Positions 1 through 6,555 of a stretch of DNA of 33,253 nt are shown in pieces. Origin of the DNA: JARRQJ01 sp037381915 (lineage in GTDB: Bacteria; Pseudomonadota; Gammaproteobacteria; DRLM01); contig JARRQJ010000039.1 of the NCBI GenBank assembly GCA_037381915.1, positions 1 through 33,253 of the forward strand, read 5' to 3'. How positions within the stretch are numbered: position 1 is the stretch's first letter; every line of letters starts with the position of its first letter. A program made the position numbers and the translations under genes. The notes below the pieces were generated by a model. It was given only the letters and a program-made list of their open reading frames with translations, did not search any database and was not told the DNA's origin.

Positions 1-104
1 AATCAGAGGTTCCTTGAGGCCATTGTGCGCCCTGCATCAGGCAAGAAGTCCTTGAAACCGTTAGAGAAGCTCAAGCCAGGCCTTTTGCCGTGACTCCCCC
101 GCGC

Positions 105-130
105 AAAAAAGCCCCGGCCTAAGCCGGGGC
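105..130 (-). terminator. Rho-independent terminator of the 34-aa ORF transcript
   Basis: Read on the minus strand, an 8-bp perfect GC stem (GCCCCGGC / GCCGGGGC, 111-130, four-base loop) is followed by six T (105-110). This is a textbook intrinsic terminator for leftward transcription. The only minus-strand gene just upstream is the small ORF ending at 174, so the pair supports a real short transcription unit. Confidence 0.85.
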
Positions 131-173
131 GATGGAATGATACTTGGCTGCAATTTTGGACAGAACTGCGCGT

Positions 174-278
174 TTAGGACCATACCTTAATCATGAAGAA
201 GATTGTAATTGCGATCATCAATATTACCGCGGCCTCTGCAAGATAGCTGGCAGGATGTTCGGGAATAAATTGTTGCAT
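174..278 (-). CDS. 34-aa single-span membrane protein (unrecognised)
   Basis: An ATG at 278-276 opens a 34-codon frame ending in TAA at 174. The peptide begins MQQFIPEHPASYLAEAA and continues with a hydrophobic run, VILMIAITIFFMI, before a short basic end (KVWS). This is the pattern of a one-helix inner-membrane protein. An AGAGGAG Shine-Dalgarno lies 8 bases from the ATG (287-293), and an intrinsic terminator begins 44 bp after the stop. No other gene occupies the strand here. I do not recognise the family; single-span helper subunits of transporters or oxidases, or type I toxin peptides, would look similar. The coding call rests on ribosome binding site, membrane pattern and terminator, not on homology. 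Confidence 0.6.
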   Translation of the reverse strand: MQQFIPEHPASYLAEAAVILMIAITIFFMIKVWS

Positions 279-286
279 GGTTCAAT

Positions 287-358
287 CTCCTCTGATGTTG
301 AGAGGTACCAACATCTACTTGGACCATCGCCAAGGCGAAAGGTCCCGACCTGCTCTCC
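287..358 (-). promoter_or_regulatory. Structured 5' leader with competing helices over the ribosome binding site
   Basis: Hand folding of the minus-strand RNA gives three elements. First, GGACC...GGUCC enclosing UCGC-CUUG-GCGA, a stable CUUG tetraloop hairpin (321-345). Second, a perfect 7-bp hairpin GAUGUUG(GUACCUCU)CAACAUC (294-315) that ends exactly where the Shine-Dalgarno AGAGGAG begins. Third, the loop sequence ACCUCU (301-306). That loop can pair with the adjacent AGAGG (289-293), hiding the ribosome site, or with the upstream GAGAGCAGGU (348-357). These pairings exclude one another, as in translational switches. I could not match it to a known riboswitch class. Folding is by eye only. 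Confidence 0.4.
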
Positions 359-383
359 TAAGTAAGCCCTGATTAATTCGTCT

Positions 384-493
384 CTTCCCTCTCAGGGGGA
401 AGGACAGGATGGGGGTGGGGTTACTAACTGATTGAATGTATTGTAGCCGTTCAAAACCCCATCCCCTCCCCAGCCCTCCCCTTGAAGGGAGGG
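384..493. repeat. MITE-like palindromic intergenic repeat
   Basis: Two G/C-asymmetric arms face each other. The left arm (384-422) ends in GGATGGGGGTGGGGTT. The right arm (455-493) begins AACCCCATCCCCTCCCC and ends CTTGAAGGGAGGG. They form a long imperfect inverted repeat around an AT-rich centre. The arms resemble the CCCTCTCCC-AGGGAGAGGG palindromes scattered between genes in many Gammaproteobacteria, and a related partial copy occurs at 23962-23996. No transposase is encoded. Confidence 0.5.
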
Positions 494-499
494 TAAATA

Positions 500-512
500 A
501 ATCAGAGGTTCC
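500..512. repeat. 13-bp direct repeat, other copy at 1-13
   Basis: AATCAGAGGTTCC occurs at the very start of the window (1-13) and again at 500-512, bracketing the small-ORF cassette and the palindromic repeat. The two copies diverge immediately on the right side. The left limit of the first copy is cut by the window edge, so its full length is unknown. Confidence 0.5.
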
Positions 513-1187
513 CTAAATCTAAATATAGTCAGACAACACTAGCCTAGGGACCGTGTAAGAAAGAGATAAGCTGCGCAGCGGGCATAGCGTGGGAAGAATA
601 TGGAAATATAAAAACTAAGTTGATCACACTGGCGGGCGTCTCCCCTGGCATAGCCTGGCATGCTCAAATCGATGGCACGCTTGGATTGATTTTATTCTTC
701 ATCTTGCGAATGCCATCAGCATCGACGGCAAGCAGGGTCGGACGGGTATTTTGGCGGAGTGGAAAATGGTCTGGATTGAGGTTGCGCAAGAAGACAGGGC
801 TCCCTCTCCTTGAGCAAATCACTAAAGTATTTGTGGGTATTACTGATTATCAAGAACTTAGCGCCTGAAGGAAGCCTCCCGATGCCGGCGCGGCCTCAGT
901 TTATTAGTTATGAGATCATTCCCGACCATCTTGGCGCCTCACTTCCGGCCCTAGCCCCAAGATATCTAGATATCGGAAGCACGCACGCCATTAAAGACAG
1001 GCTGCGATGGAACAACCAAACCGTAGATCGATTCGCTCCGTCATGCACTCCCGACAAACACACGCTCGCAATAATGCAACGTCAATGCTAAATCATTGCC
1101 TGTAAGGATATGGCTTGAGATCTGTGCTCAGGGGGTTGAATGGGTATGGGTATCGTCAAATTCCAATGGTACGGGTGGATGGGCTAA
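513..1187. other. Gene-poor stretch, no supported gene
   Basis: About 675 bp downstream of tRNA-Met hold only short open frames with no recognisable domain. The best of them would start at ATG 882 behind GAAGGAAG and run 69 codons to 1091, but its composition is not protein-like and I recognise nothing in it. No convincing terminator for the tRNA was seen. Confidence 0.4.
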
Positions 1188-1264
1188 TGGTGGCTACGGG
1201 TGGACTCGAACCACCGACCTCAGCATTATGAGTGCCGCGCTCTAACCGGCTGAGCTACGTAGCC
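1188..1264 (-). tRNA. tRNA-Met (CAT), elongator
   Basis: Full 77-nt cloverleaf with encoded CCA (1188-1190). The acceptor and D-arm begin GGCTACGTAGCTCAG, identical to the 5' end of E. coli elongator tRNA-Met. The anticodon arm is CGGCA-CTCATAA-TGCTG, giving anticodon CAT, and the T-arm is GGTGG-TTCGAGT-CCACC. An elongator rather than initiator assignment follows from the paired first acceptor base (G1-C72). Confidence 0.95.
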
Positions 1265-1302
1265 AAGACTCAGAAAATCATGCAGAAACAAAAAGAGGGC
1301 TA

Positions 1303-1331
1303 ATTATAACGACGTTCTTTCTTCTTTTCAC
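1303..1331 (-). promoter_or_regulatory. Sigma-70 promoter of tRNA-Met
   Basis: On the minus strand a perfect -10 TATAAT (1303-1308) is preceded by exactly 17 bp and a -35-like GTGAAA (1326-1331, 4 of 6). It is followed by TAGCCCTC, a GC-rich discriminator typical of stringently controlled stable-RNA promoters. The expected start lies about 30 nt before the tRNA. Confidence 0.6.
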
Positions 1332-1349
1332 TTACCTGTTTTGTTCCAC

Positions 1350-2441
1350 TTAGACATTGAAGCGGAAATGAATAACATCGCCATCTTGCACAATGTAGTC
1401 CTTGCCTTCCAGACGCCACTTGCCGGCCTCTTTTGCCCCCTGTTCACCCTGGCACGCCACGAAGTCGTCATAAGCGATGACCTCGGCGCGGATAAAGCCT
1501 TTCTCGAAGTCGGAGTGAATGACGCCCGCCGCCTCCGGGGCCGACGCACCGATCCGCACGGTCCAGGCGCGTACCTCCTTTACCCCGGCGGTGAAATAGG
1601 TTTGTAGACCCAACAATTTATAGCCCGCACGGATCACCCGGTTGAGGCCGGGTTCGGCCAGCCCTAGGTCGGCAAGAAACTCGCCCTTCTCTTCATCGGG
1701 CAACTCGGCGATCTCCGACTCGATGGCGGCGCATACCGGCACCACCACCGCGCCTTCCTCGGCGGCCAGGGCCTGCACCCGGTCAAGGAAAGGGTTGTTG
1801 GCAAAACCGTCCTCGGCGACATTGGCGATATACATGGTCGGCTTGATGGTGAGGAGATTGATTTCCCGCAACACGCGCTGTTCGTCGTCGCCCAAATCCA
1901 AGGCCCGCACCGGCGCCCCCTGATCCAGTTGAGTACGCAATCTTTCGAACAAGGCCTGTTGCGCAAGCGCATCCTTGTTGCCGCTCTTGGCGATTTTGGC
2001 GAGGCGGGCCAACGCCCTTTCCACAGTCTCCAGGTCCGCGAGGGCCAATTCAGTATGAATGACTTCAATATCGCTGATGGGGTCGATCTTGCCGGCGACA
2101 TGAACCACATCGCTGCTCTCGAAACAACGCACTACATGGGCGATGGCCTGGGTCTCGCGAATATGGGCGAGAAATTTGTTACCCAACCCTTCTCCCTTGG
2201 ACGCACCCGCCACCAGTCCGGCGATGTCCACGAATTCCATGGTGGTGGGAACGGTGCGTTGCGGCTTGACGATACCGGCCAACACCTCCAGGCGCGCATC
2301 GGGCATGGGTACGATGCCCACGTTGGGCTCAATCGTGCAGAACGGGTAATTGGCTGCGTCTATTCCCGCCTGGGTAAGGGCATTGAAGAGCGTGGATTTC
2401 CCCACATTGGGGAGGCCGACGATACCGCATTTGAATCCCAT
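1350..2441 (-). CDS. ychF: Redox-regulated ATPase/GTPase YchF (OLA1 family)
   Basis: 363 aa, the normal length for the family. The N-terminus MGFKCGIVGLPNVGKSTLFN carries the P-loop G-x-P-N-V-G-K-S-T. Further on are the family signature NYPFCTIEPNVG (switch I region), DIAGLVAGASKGEGLGNKFL (G3/switch II) and the unusual NxxE-type G4 (NVAEDG), the feature linked to ATP rather than GTP preference. A TGS domain closes the protein, ending KDYIVQDGDVIHFRFNV. YchF is a ribosome-associated Obg-like P-loop protein that dampens oxidative stress responses. It lies 35 bp after pth, the usual pth-ychF pairing, and tRNA-Met follows about 85 bp downstream. Confidence 0.97.
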   Translation of the reverse strand: MGFKCGIVGLPNVGKSTLFNALTQAGIDAANYPFCTIEPNVGIVPMPDARLEVLAGIVKPQRTVPTTMEFVDIAGLVAGASKGEGLGNKFLAHIRETQAIAHVVRCFESSDVVHVAGKIDPISDIEVIHTELALADLETVERALARLAKIAKSGNKDALAQQALFERLRTQLDQGAPVRALDLGDDEQRVLREINLLTIKPTMYIANVAEDGFANNPFLDRVQALAAEEGAVVVPVCAAIESEIAELPDEEKGEFLADLGLAEPGLNRVIRAGYKLLGLQTYFTAGVKEVRAWTVRIGASAPEAAGVIHSDFEKGFIRAEVIAYDDFVACQGEQGAKEAGKWRLEGKDYIVQDGDVIHFRFNV

Positions 2442-2476
2442 AATTCAGTTCCAAGTAACGAGGAGCAAGACGCCTG

Positions 2477-3073
2477 CTACTTTGTGTGCAATTTGTGCAT
2501 GGCCCGTTCCAGATTACCGCTGAAGATTTCGGGCATCACGGCCAGGGTATCGGCCAGGGCCGCTTCGATCGCCTGGCGGTCCTGCAGCGAGGGTTTGGTC
2601 AATACATAGTCGGTGACCAGATCCCGGTGCCCGGGATGGCCGATCCCGATGCGCAATCGTACAAAATCGCCGCTGCCCAGACTCGCGGTGACGCTGCGCA
2701 AACCGTTGTGGCCGCCGTTGCCGCCGCCCTGTTTGAGCCGTACCGTGCCCGGTGGCAGATCCAATTCATCATGGACAATCAGGATCTGGCGCAGCGCAAG
2801 CTTGTAAAAACCCGCCAACGCCGCCACCGCCTGACCGCTGCGATTCATGAACACATCCGGTTTGAGGATCCAGCAGGCCCGCCCCTCTTCCATGATTTCG
2901 CAGCACTCGCCGTGGTAACGGGTGGACGTCTTAAATTGACCACCCCGCGCGTGGGCCAGCGCATCCGCAAACCAGAACCCCGCGTTGTGCCGCGTCGCCT
3001 GATAGCGGGGACCGGGATTGCCCAGCCCCACTACCAGGCGTATCGCTGCATCTGACGTCGCGGGCCCCACCAC
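2477..3073 (-). CDS. pth: Peptidyl-tRNA hydrolase
   Basis: 198 aa. Pth recycles tRNA by cleaving the ester bond of peptidyl-tRNA dropped from ribosomes. The sequence shows the opening RLVVGLGNPGPRYQATRHNAGFW with the catalytic His in RHNAG, then KPDVFMNRSG, the catalytic-site Asp region HDELDLPPG, and KQGGGNGGHNGLRS, all in the expected order. The frame opens with two consecutive GTG codons (3073-3068) and no clear Shine-Dalgarno, so the first few residues (MVGPATSDAA) are uncertain. It sits 21 bp after rplY and 35 bp before ychF, as in Pseudomonas. Confidence 0.96.
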   Translation of the reverse strand: MVGPATSDAAIRLVVGLGNPGPRYQATRHNAGFWFADALAHARGGQFKTSTRYHGECCEIMEEGRACWILKPDVFMNRSGQAVAALAGFYKLALRQILIVHDELDLPPGTVRLKQGGGNGGHNGLRSVTASLGSGDFVRLRIGIGHPGHRDLVTDYVLTKPSLQDRQAIEAALADTLAVMPEIFSGNLERAMHKLHTK

Positions 3074-3094
3074 GCAAAGGCATGGCCGGCCGCC

Positions 3095-3763
3095 TTAACC
3101 GGCTGCCTGGCCGCCTCCTTGTTCCGGCGTCGCCGCCGCCTCTTCGGGCGCCGCGGCGGCGGCCTCCTCGACCTCCAGGGCCGCCCTGGGCAGGACGATG
3201 CTCACCACCGGCAAATCATGCTCCGATCCGGCCACGACACCCTGGATTTCCACGCCGGCGGGAAGCTTGAGATCGGAGAGGTGAACCGACTCGCCCGCCT
3301 CCAGCGGCGAGACATCCACCTCGATGTATTCCGGCAGATCCTTCGCCAGACAAGTGACATCGACATGTTTCATGAGATGATTGACGATACCACTGCGCAG
3401 CTTTACGCCCGGCGCTACATCTTCGCCGATGAAGTGCAAGGGAACGTGGACGCGGATCTTGTCGGTATCGGTGACGCGCTGCAGGTCCAGATGCATGATG
3501 ACGGGCTTGAAAGGATGACGCTGTAGGTCCTTGAGCACCGCCCTTTCCGCTTTACCGTCCACACTGACGGTCAGGATATGGGAATAAAAGGCCTCGTGTT
3601 CCAGGCTCTTCACCACATCTTTGTGCGGAAAACTCAATGCCGCGGGCCCTTTCTTTCCGCCGTATAGGATACCCGGCACCTTGCCTGCGCGACGGAGGCG
3701 GCGGCTCGCACCTTTCCCCATATCCGTACGCAGTTCTGCGTCCAATTGAAATTCAACAGCCAT
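3095..3763 (-). CDS. rplY: 50S ribosomal protein L25, CTC/TL5 long form
   Basis: 222 aa. L25 binds 5S rRNA in the central protuberance of the large subunit. The N-terminal L25 domain (about 1-95) includes RTDMGKGASRRLRRAGKVPGI and LKDLQRHPFKPVIMHLDLQRV. The C-terminal TL5/CTC beta domain (about 96-190) includes VPLHFIGEDVAPGVK and SPLEAGESVHLSDLKLPAGV. A low-complexity Ala/Glu tail ends the protein (EEAAAAAPEEAAATPEQGGG). ATG at 3763 is preceded by GGAG. Its leader contains an intrinsic-terminator-like hairpin (3775-3800) between it and prs. Confidence 0.97.
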   Translation of the reverse strand: MAVEFQLDAELRTDMGKGASRRLRRAGKVPGILYGGKKGPAALSFPHKDVVKSLEHEAFYSHILTVSVDGKAERAVLKDLQRHPFKPVIMHLDLQRVTDTDKIRVHVPLHFIGEDVAPGVKLRSGIVNHLMKHVDVTCLAKDLPEYIEVDVSPLEAGESVHLSDLKLPAGVEIQGVVAGSEHDLPVVSIVLPRAALEVEEAAAAAPEEAAATPEQGGGQAAG

Positions 3764-3774
3764 GGTTATTCTCC

Positions 3775-3800
3775 AAAAAATAATGCTGCCTACAGGCAGC
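3775..3800 (-). terminator. Intrinsic terminator/attenuator between prs and rplY
   Basis: On the minus strand GCTGCC-TGTA-GGCAGC (3785-3800) is followed by ATTATTTTTT (3775-3784) and then directly by the rplY ribosome binding site GGAG. Two more hairpins stand just upstream: the perfect palindrome CCGCTCCGCGGAGCGG (3810-3825) and GCCTCT...AGAGGC (3825-3842). The arrangement would end prs transcripts or attenuate read-through into rplY. Confidence 0.6.
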
Positions 3801-3874
3801 TTGCCAATACCGCTCCGCGGAGCGGCCTCTTCAAGGAGAGGCGACGCGCGACCACATCGCCCCTCCCGATCCTT

Positions 3875-4828
3875 CTAATCCATAAACAAGGTACTGACCG
3901 ATTCTTCGGTGCTGATCCGCCGCATGGTCTCCGCCAGTATCCCGGCGATGGACAGCTGCCGGATGCGCGAACATGCCTTGGCCTCCGCCCGCAGCGGAAT
4001 GGTGTCGGTCACCACCAATTCGTCCAACACCGAGTTTTCAATGTTCTTTATCGCCGCCCCGGACAGCACCGGATGCGTACAATACGCCACCACCTTGGCG
4101 GCGCCGTGCTCCTTCAGGGCCCGCGCCGCTTCGCACAGGGTACCGGCGGTGTCCACCAAGTCATCTATCAGGACGCAGGTGCGGTCTTCCACCTCGCCGA
4201 TGATGTGCATCACCTTGGCCTCGTTGGGGCGCGGCCGCCGCTTATCGATAATGGCCAGGTCGGCGTCGCCCAGACGCTTCGCCAGGGCCCGTGCCCGCAC
4301 CACCCCGCCCACATCCGGCGACACCACGATCTGCTTGGGGTACTTCTGCCGCCAGATATCGCCGAGTAAAATCGGCGAGGCATATACATTGTCCACCGGG
4401 ATATCGAAAAATCCCTGGATCTGGTCGGCATGCAGATCTACGGTCAATACCCGATTGGTGCCGGCACTGCTGATCATGTTCGCCACGACCTTGGCGGAAA
4501 TCGCCACCCGCGCCGAACGCGGCCGCCGATCCTGGCGCGAATATCCGAAATAGGGGATTACCGTCGTGACACGGCCCGCCGAGGAACGGAGCAGCGCGTC
4601 TACCATCACCATCAATTCCATCAAGTTGTCGTTGGTGGGATGGCAGGTGGGCTGGACGATGAAGACGTCCTTGCCACGGACGTTCTCCATGATCTCCACC
4701 ATGATCTCACCGTCGCTGAAGCGGCCCAAAATGGCCTTGCCCAGCGGGATGTTCAAATAGTTAACAATGTCCTCCGCCAGCTGCCGATTCGCATTGCCGG
4801 AAAAGACTAGCATCGAGTTGTACGACAC
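3875..4828 (-). CDS. prs: Ribose-phosphate pyrophosphokinase (PRPP synthase)
   Basis: 317 aa from GTG 4828. It makes PRPP from ribose 5-phosphate and ATP for nucleotide, histidine and tryptophan synthesis. Visible family blocks are SYNSMLVFSGNANRQLA, LGRFSDGEIMVEIMENVRG, the ATP-binding PYFGYSRQDRRPRSARVAI, the metal-binding VDLHADQIQGFF, and the PRPP loop VLIDDLVDTAGTLCEAA. I place the start at GTG 4828 because AAAGGGGG precedes it at the right distance and homologues begin with S-Y-x-S-L-x-V-F; an in-frame ATG 21 bases earlier lies before that site. tRNA-Gln and ispE are upstream, the common gammaproteobacterial arrangement. Confidence 0.97.
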   Translation of the reverse strand: MSYNSMLVFSGNANRQLAEDIVNYLNIPLGKAILGRFSDGEIMVEIMENVRGKDVFIVQPTCHPTNDNLMELMVMVDALLRSSAGRVTTVIPYFGYSRQDRRPRSARVAISAKVVANMISSAGTNRVLTVDLHADQIQGFFDIPVDNVYASPILLGDIWRQKYPKQIVVSPDVGGVVRARALAKRLGDADLAIIDKRRPRPNEAKVMHIIGEVEDRTCVLIDDLVDTAGTLCEAARALKEHGAAKVVAYCTHPVLSGAAIKNIENSVLDELVVTDTIPLRAEAKACSRIRQLSIAGILAETMRRISTEESVSTLFMD

Positions 4829-4888
4829 GCGGCCCCCTTTGCCTCTCACACGCGATAAGCGTTTACTCGATCATCAAACAGCGGCATA

Positions 4889-4963
4889 TGGCTGGGGTGC
4901 CAGGATTCGAACCTGGGAATGCGGGAATCAAAATCCCGTGCCTTACCACTTGGCGACACCCCA
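4889..4963 (-). tRNA. tRNA-Gln (TTG)
   Basis: 75 nt with encoded CCA (4889-4891). The acceptor is TGGGGTG...CACCCCA with the weak U1-A72 pair typical of tRNA-Gln. The anticodon arm CGGGA-TTTTGAT-TCCCG gives TTG, and the T-arm is CCCAG-GTTCGAAT-CTGGC-like. It lies between ispE and prs. Confidence 0.95.
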
Positions 4964-5009
4964 ATCAAACACGGCGCGAGCGCCAAGCTCCGGTCCCCGG
5001 AGCCGCAGC

Positions 5010-5855
5010 TCAAGCTACTATTCTCAATCTTTCGTGAAGCGGTGAATGATTGCAACTCCGGGCGACAAACGCCGCCCATGGGGTCGGGACCTCTGCTGCA
5101 ACCCCTTGTGCGCGGTCCCGATCGGCAAAGGCCGCGAATACCGCCGCCCCTGTACCGCTCATCTTGGCGGGGGCGTGGGCATTCAGCCAGGCCAGCGCCC
5201 GTCCCACCTCCGGATAGCGTCGGCATACCACCGCCTCACAGGCGTTACCTCCCGCCCCGGAGAGAAAAGCGGGTATTGTGAGGGGCGGGGCGTTACGTGT
5301 CAATTCAGGGGCGGCAAAAATCTCGGCGGTGGACACCTGGCACGGCGGCACGACCACCACATACCAGCGCTCCGGCAGGTCGATGGGGGTCAAGCGCTCC
5401 CCCACGCCTTCCGCCCAGGCCGCGCGGCCATGAACGAATACCGGCACATCCGCGCCCAGTTGTGCGGCCAGTTCGGCCAAACGCTCCGCGGGCAGATTCA
5501 AGTTCCACAGGCGGTTCAGCACCAGCAAGGTGGTGGCCGCGTCGGAACTCCCTCCCCCCAGGCCCGCGCCCATGGGGAGCTGTTTTTCCACGGTGATGTC
5601 CACGCCCAGGGAGCGGTCCGCCTGCCGCCTGAGCAAGGCGGCGGCGCGGACCGTCAGGTCCTGTGCTTCGGCAACCCCAGGGAGAGGGCGGGTCAGGCGG
5701 ATCACCCCATCATCGCGACGAACAAAGCGCAGTGCATCACCATAGTCCAGAAATTGAAACACCGTCTGTAGCAAATGGTAGCCGTCGGAACGGCGGCCTA
5801 TGACATGTAAAAACAAATTGATCTTGGCCGGGGCGGGCCAACTTACGGGATTCAT
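5010..5855 (-). CDS. ispE: 4-diphosphocytidyl-2-C-methyl-D-erythritol kinase
   Basis: 281 aa, normal length. IspE is the ATP-dependent GHMP kinase of the MEP isoprenoid pathway. The sequence opens WPAPAKINLFLHVIGRRSDGYH, with the substrate-binding K and the H-x-x-G-x-R-x-D-G-Y-H block. It carries the glycine-rich ATP loop QLPMGAGLGGGSSDAA at about residues 91-106, the catalytic Asp region LGADVPVFVHGRAAWAEGVGE, and the C-terminal KMSGTGAAVFAAF. Its ATG abuts the lolB stop directly, so the two are translationally coupled. The ispE-lolB pairing is standard in Gammaproteobacteria. Confidence 0.97.
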   Translation of the reverse strand: MNPVSWPAPAKINLFLHVIGRRSDGYHLLQTVFQFLDYGDALRFVRRDDGVIRLTRPLPGVAEAQDLTVRAAALLRRQADRSLGVDITVEKQLPMGAGLGGGSSDAATTLLVLNRLWNLNLPAERLAELAAQLGADVPVFVHGRAAWAEGVGERLTPIDLPERWYVVVVPPCQVSTAEIFAAPELTRNAPPLTIPAFLSGAGGNACEAVVCRRYPEVGRALAWLNAHAPAKMSGTGAAVFAAFADRDRAQGVAAEVPTPWAAFVARSCNHSPLHERLRIVA

Positions 5856-6458
5856 TCAGGACAAGGTCCACTCATGGATGACCAGGCGTACCTTCACCTT
5901 CGCGCTGTTAAGAAAGATTTTGGTCGGGAAGGCGCTCCCGGCGACGTCTTCGTAACGCCGGTACGCGATATGCCAGCCCGATTGCTCCAGCCACTGCAAA
6001 CGCCCTTGGGCGTTCAAACCGTGGGTTTCCTGCCTATGCGGCACCGGCAGGCCCCTGACCCAGTAGTACAGCCCTTTGATCGGCAAGCGCCAACCCAGTT
6101 GGCGCATCAGCAGTTCGTCCGGGTCGGGTGCCGACACACTATGGCCGTTCGAGAGCAGCAGGGTGACCCTTTGAGGGGTACCTTGCAGTTCCGCCGATTC
6201 CTGTCCCAGCGGCCCGCTCAGGGTAATGTGATAGAGCTCGGCGCCCCCTTGCTCCCAGCGGAAGGACACGTGCCAGCCCTCGTGGGGCATTTGGATCCCG
6301 AGCCGGCCGGATATGACCCAGCTGTGCAACCGGGCGAGATTCTGCTGATGAGTCAGCCATTGATGCTCCAGCTGGGGAGACGGGTGCTGGATGGCAGGCG
6401 CGGTGGCACAGCCGGCCAGCGCCAAGCCGCCCATCAGGCTCAACACCCGGATCGCCAT
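5856..6458 (-). CDS. lolB: Outer-membrane lipoprotein receptor LolB
   Basis: 200 aa from ATG 6458. LolB takes lipoproteins from the periplasmic carrier LolA and inserts them into the outer membrane, and is itself a lipoprotein. The start MAIRVLSLMGGLALAGCATAP gives an ideal signal peptide with lipobox LAGC; the frame is open 19 codons further upstream, but that would spoil the signal. Family features are WVISGRLGIQMPHEGWHVSFRWEQ, YHITLSGPLGQESAELQGT, the MRQLGWRLPIKGLYYWVRGLP block and a C-terminal KVRLVIHEWTL. It is followed without a gap by ispE. Confidence 0.95.
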   Translation of the reverse strand: MAIRVLSLMGGLALAGCATAPAIQHPSPQLEHQWLTHQQNLARLHSWVISGRLGIQMPHEGWHVSFRWEQGGAELYHITLSGPLGQESAELQGTPQRVTLLLSNGHSVSAPDPDELLMRQLGWRLPIKGLYYWVRGLPVPHRQETHGLNAQGRLQWLEQSGWHIAYRRYEDVAGSAFPTKIFLNSAKVKVRLVIHEWTLS

Positions 6459-6555
6459 ACGTGCGCTTTTACCCACGGCGATCACTACTTCCGAATCGGT
6501 ATTCAAGACGGGCACCCCACGCCACTCGCAGGGTACGCCCTTGATTATCCGGCAT

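Noticed and set aside
194..247. Plus-strand peptide opening MKKIVIAII, reminiscent of a PII-protein or signal-peptide start
   Set aside because: Only 17 codons, no ribosome site, and exactly antisense to the better-supported 34-aa ORF.
810..1091. Plus-strand frame of 93 codons (69 from ATG 882)
   Set aside because: A GAAGGAAG precedes ATG 882, but the product has no recognisable pattern; listed only as part of the gene-poor stretch.
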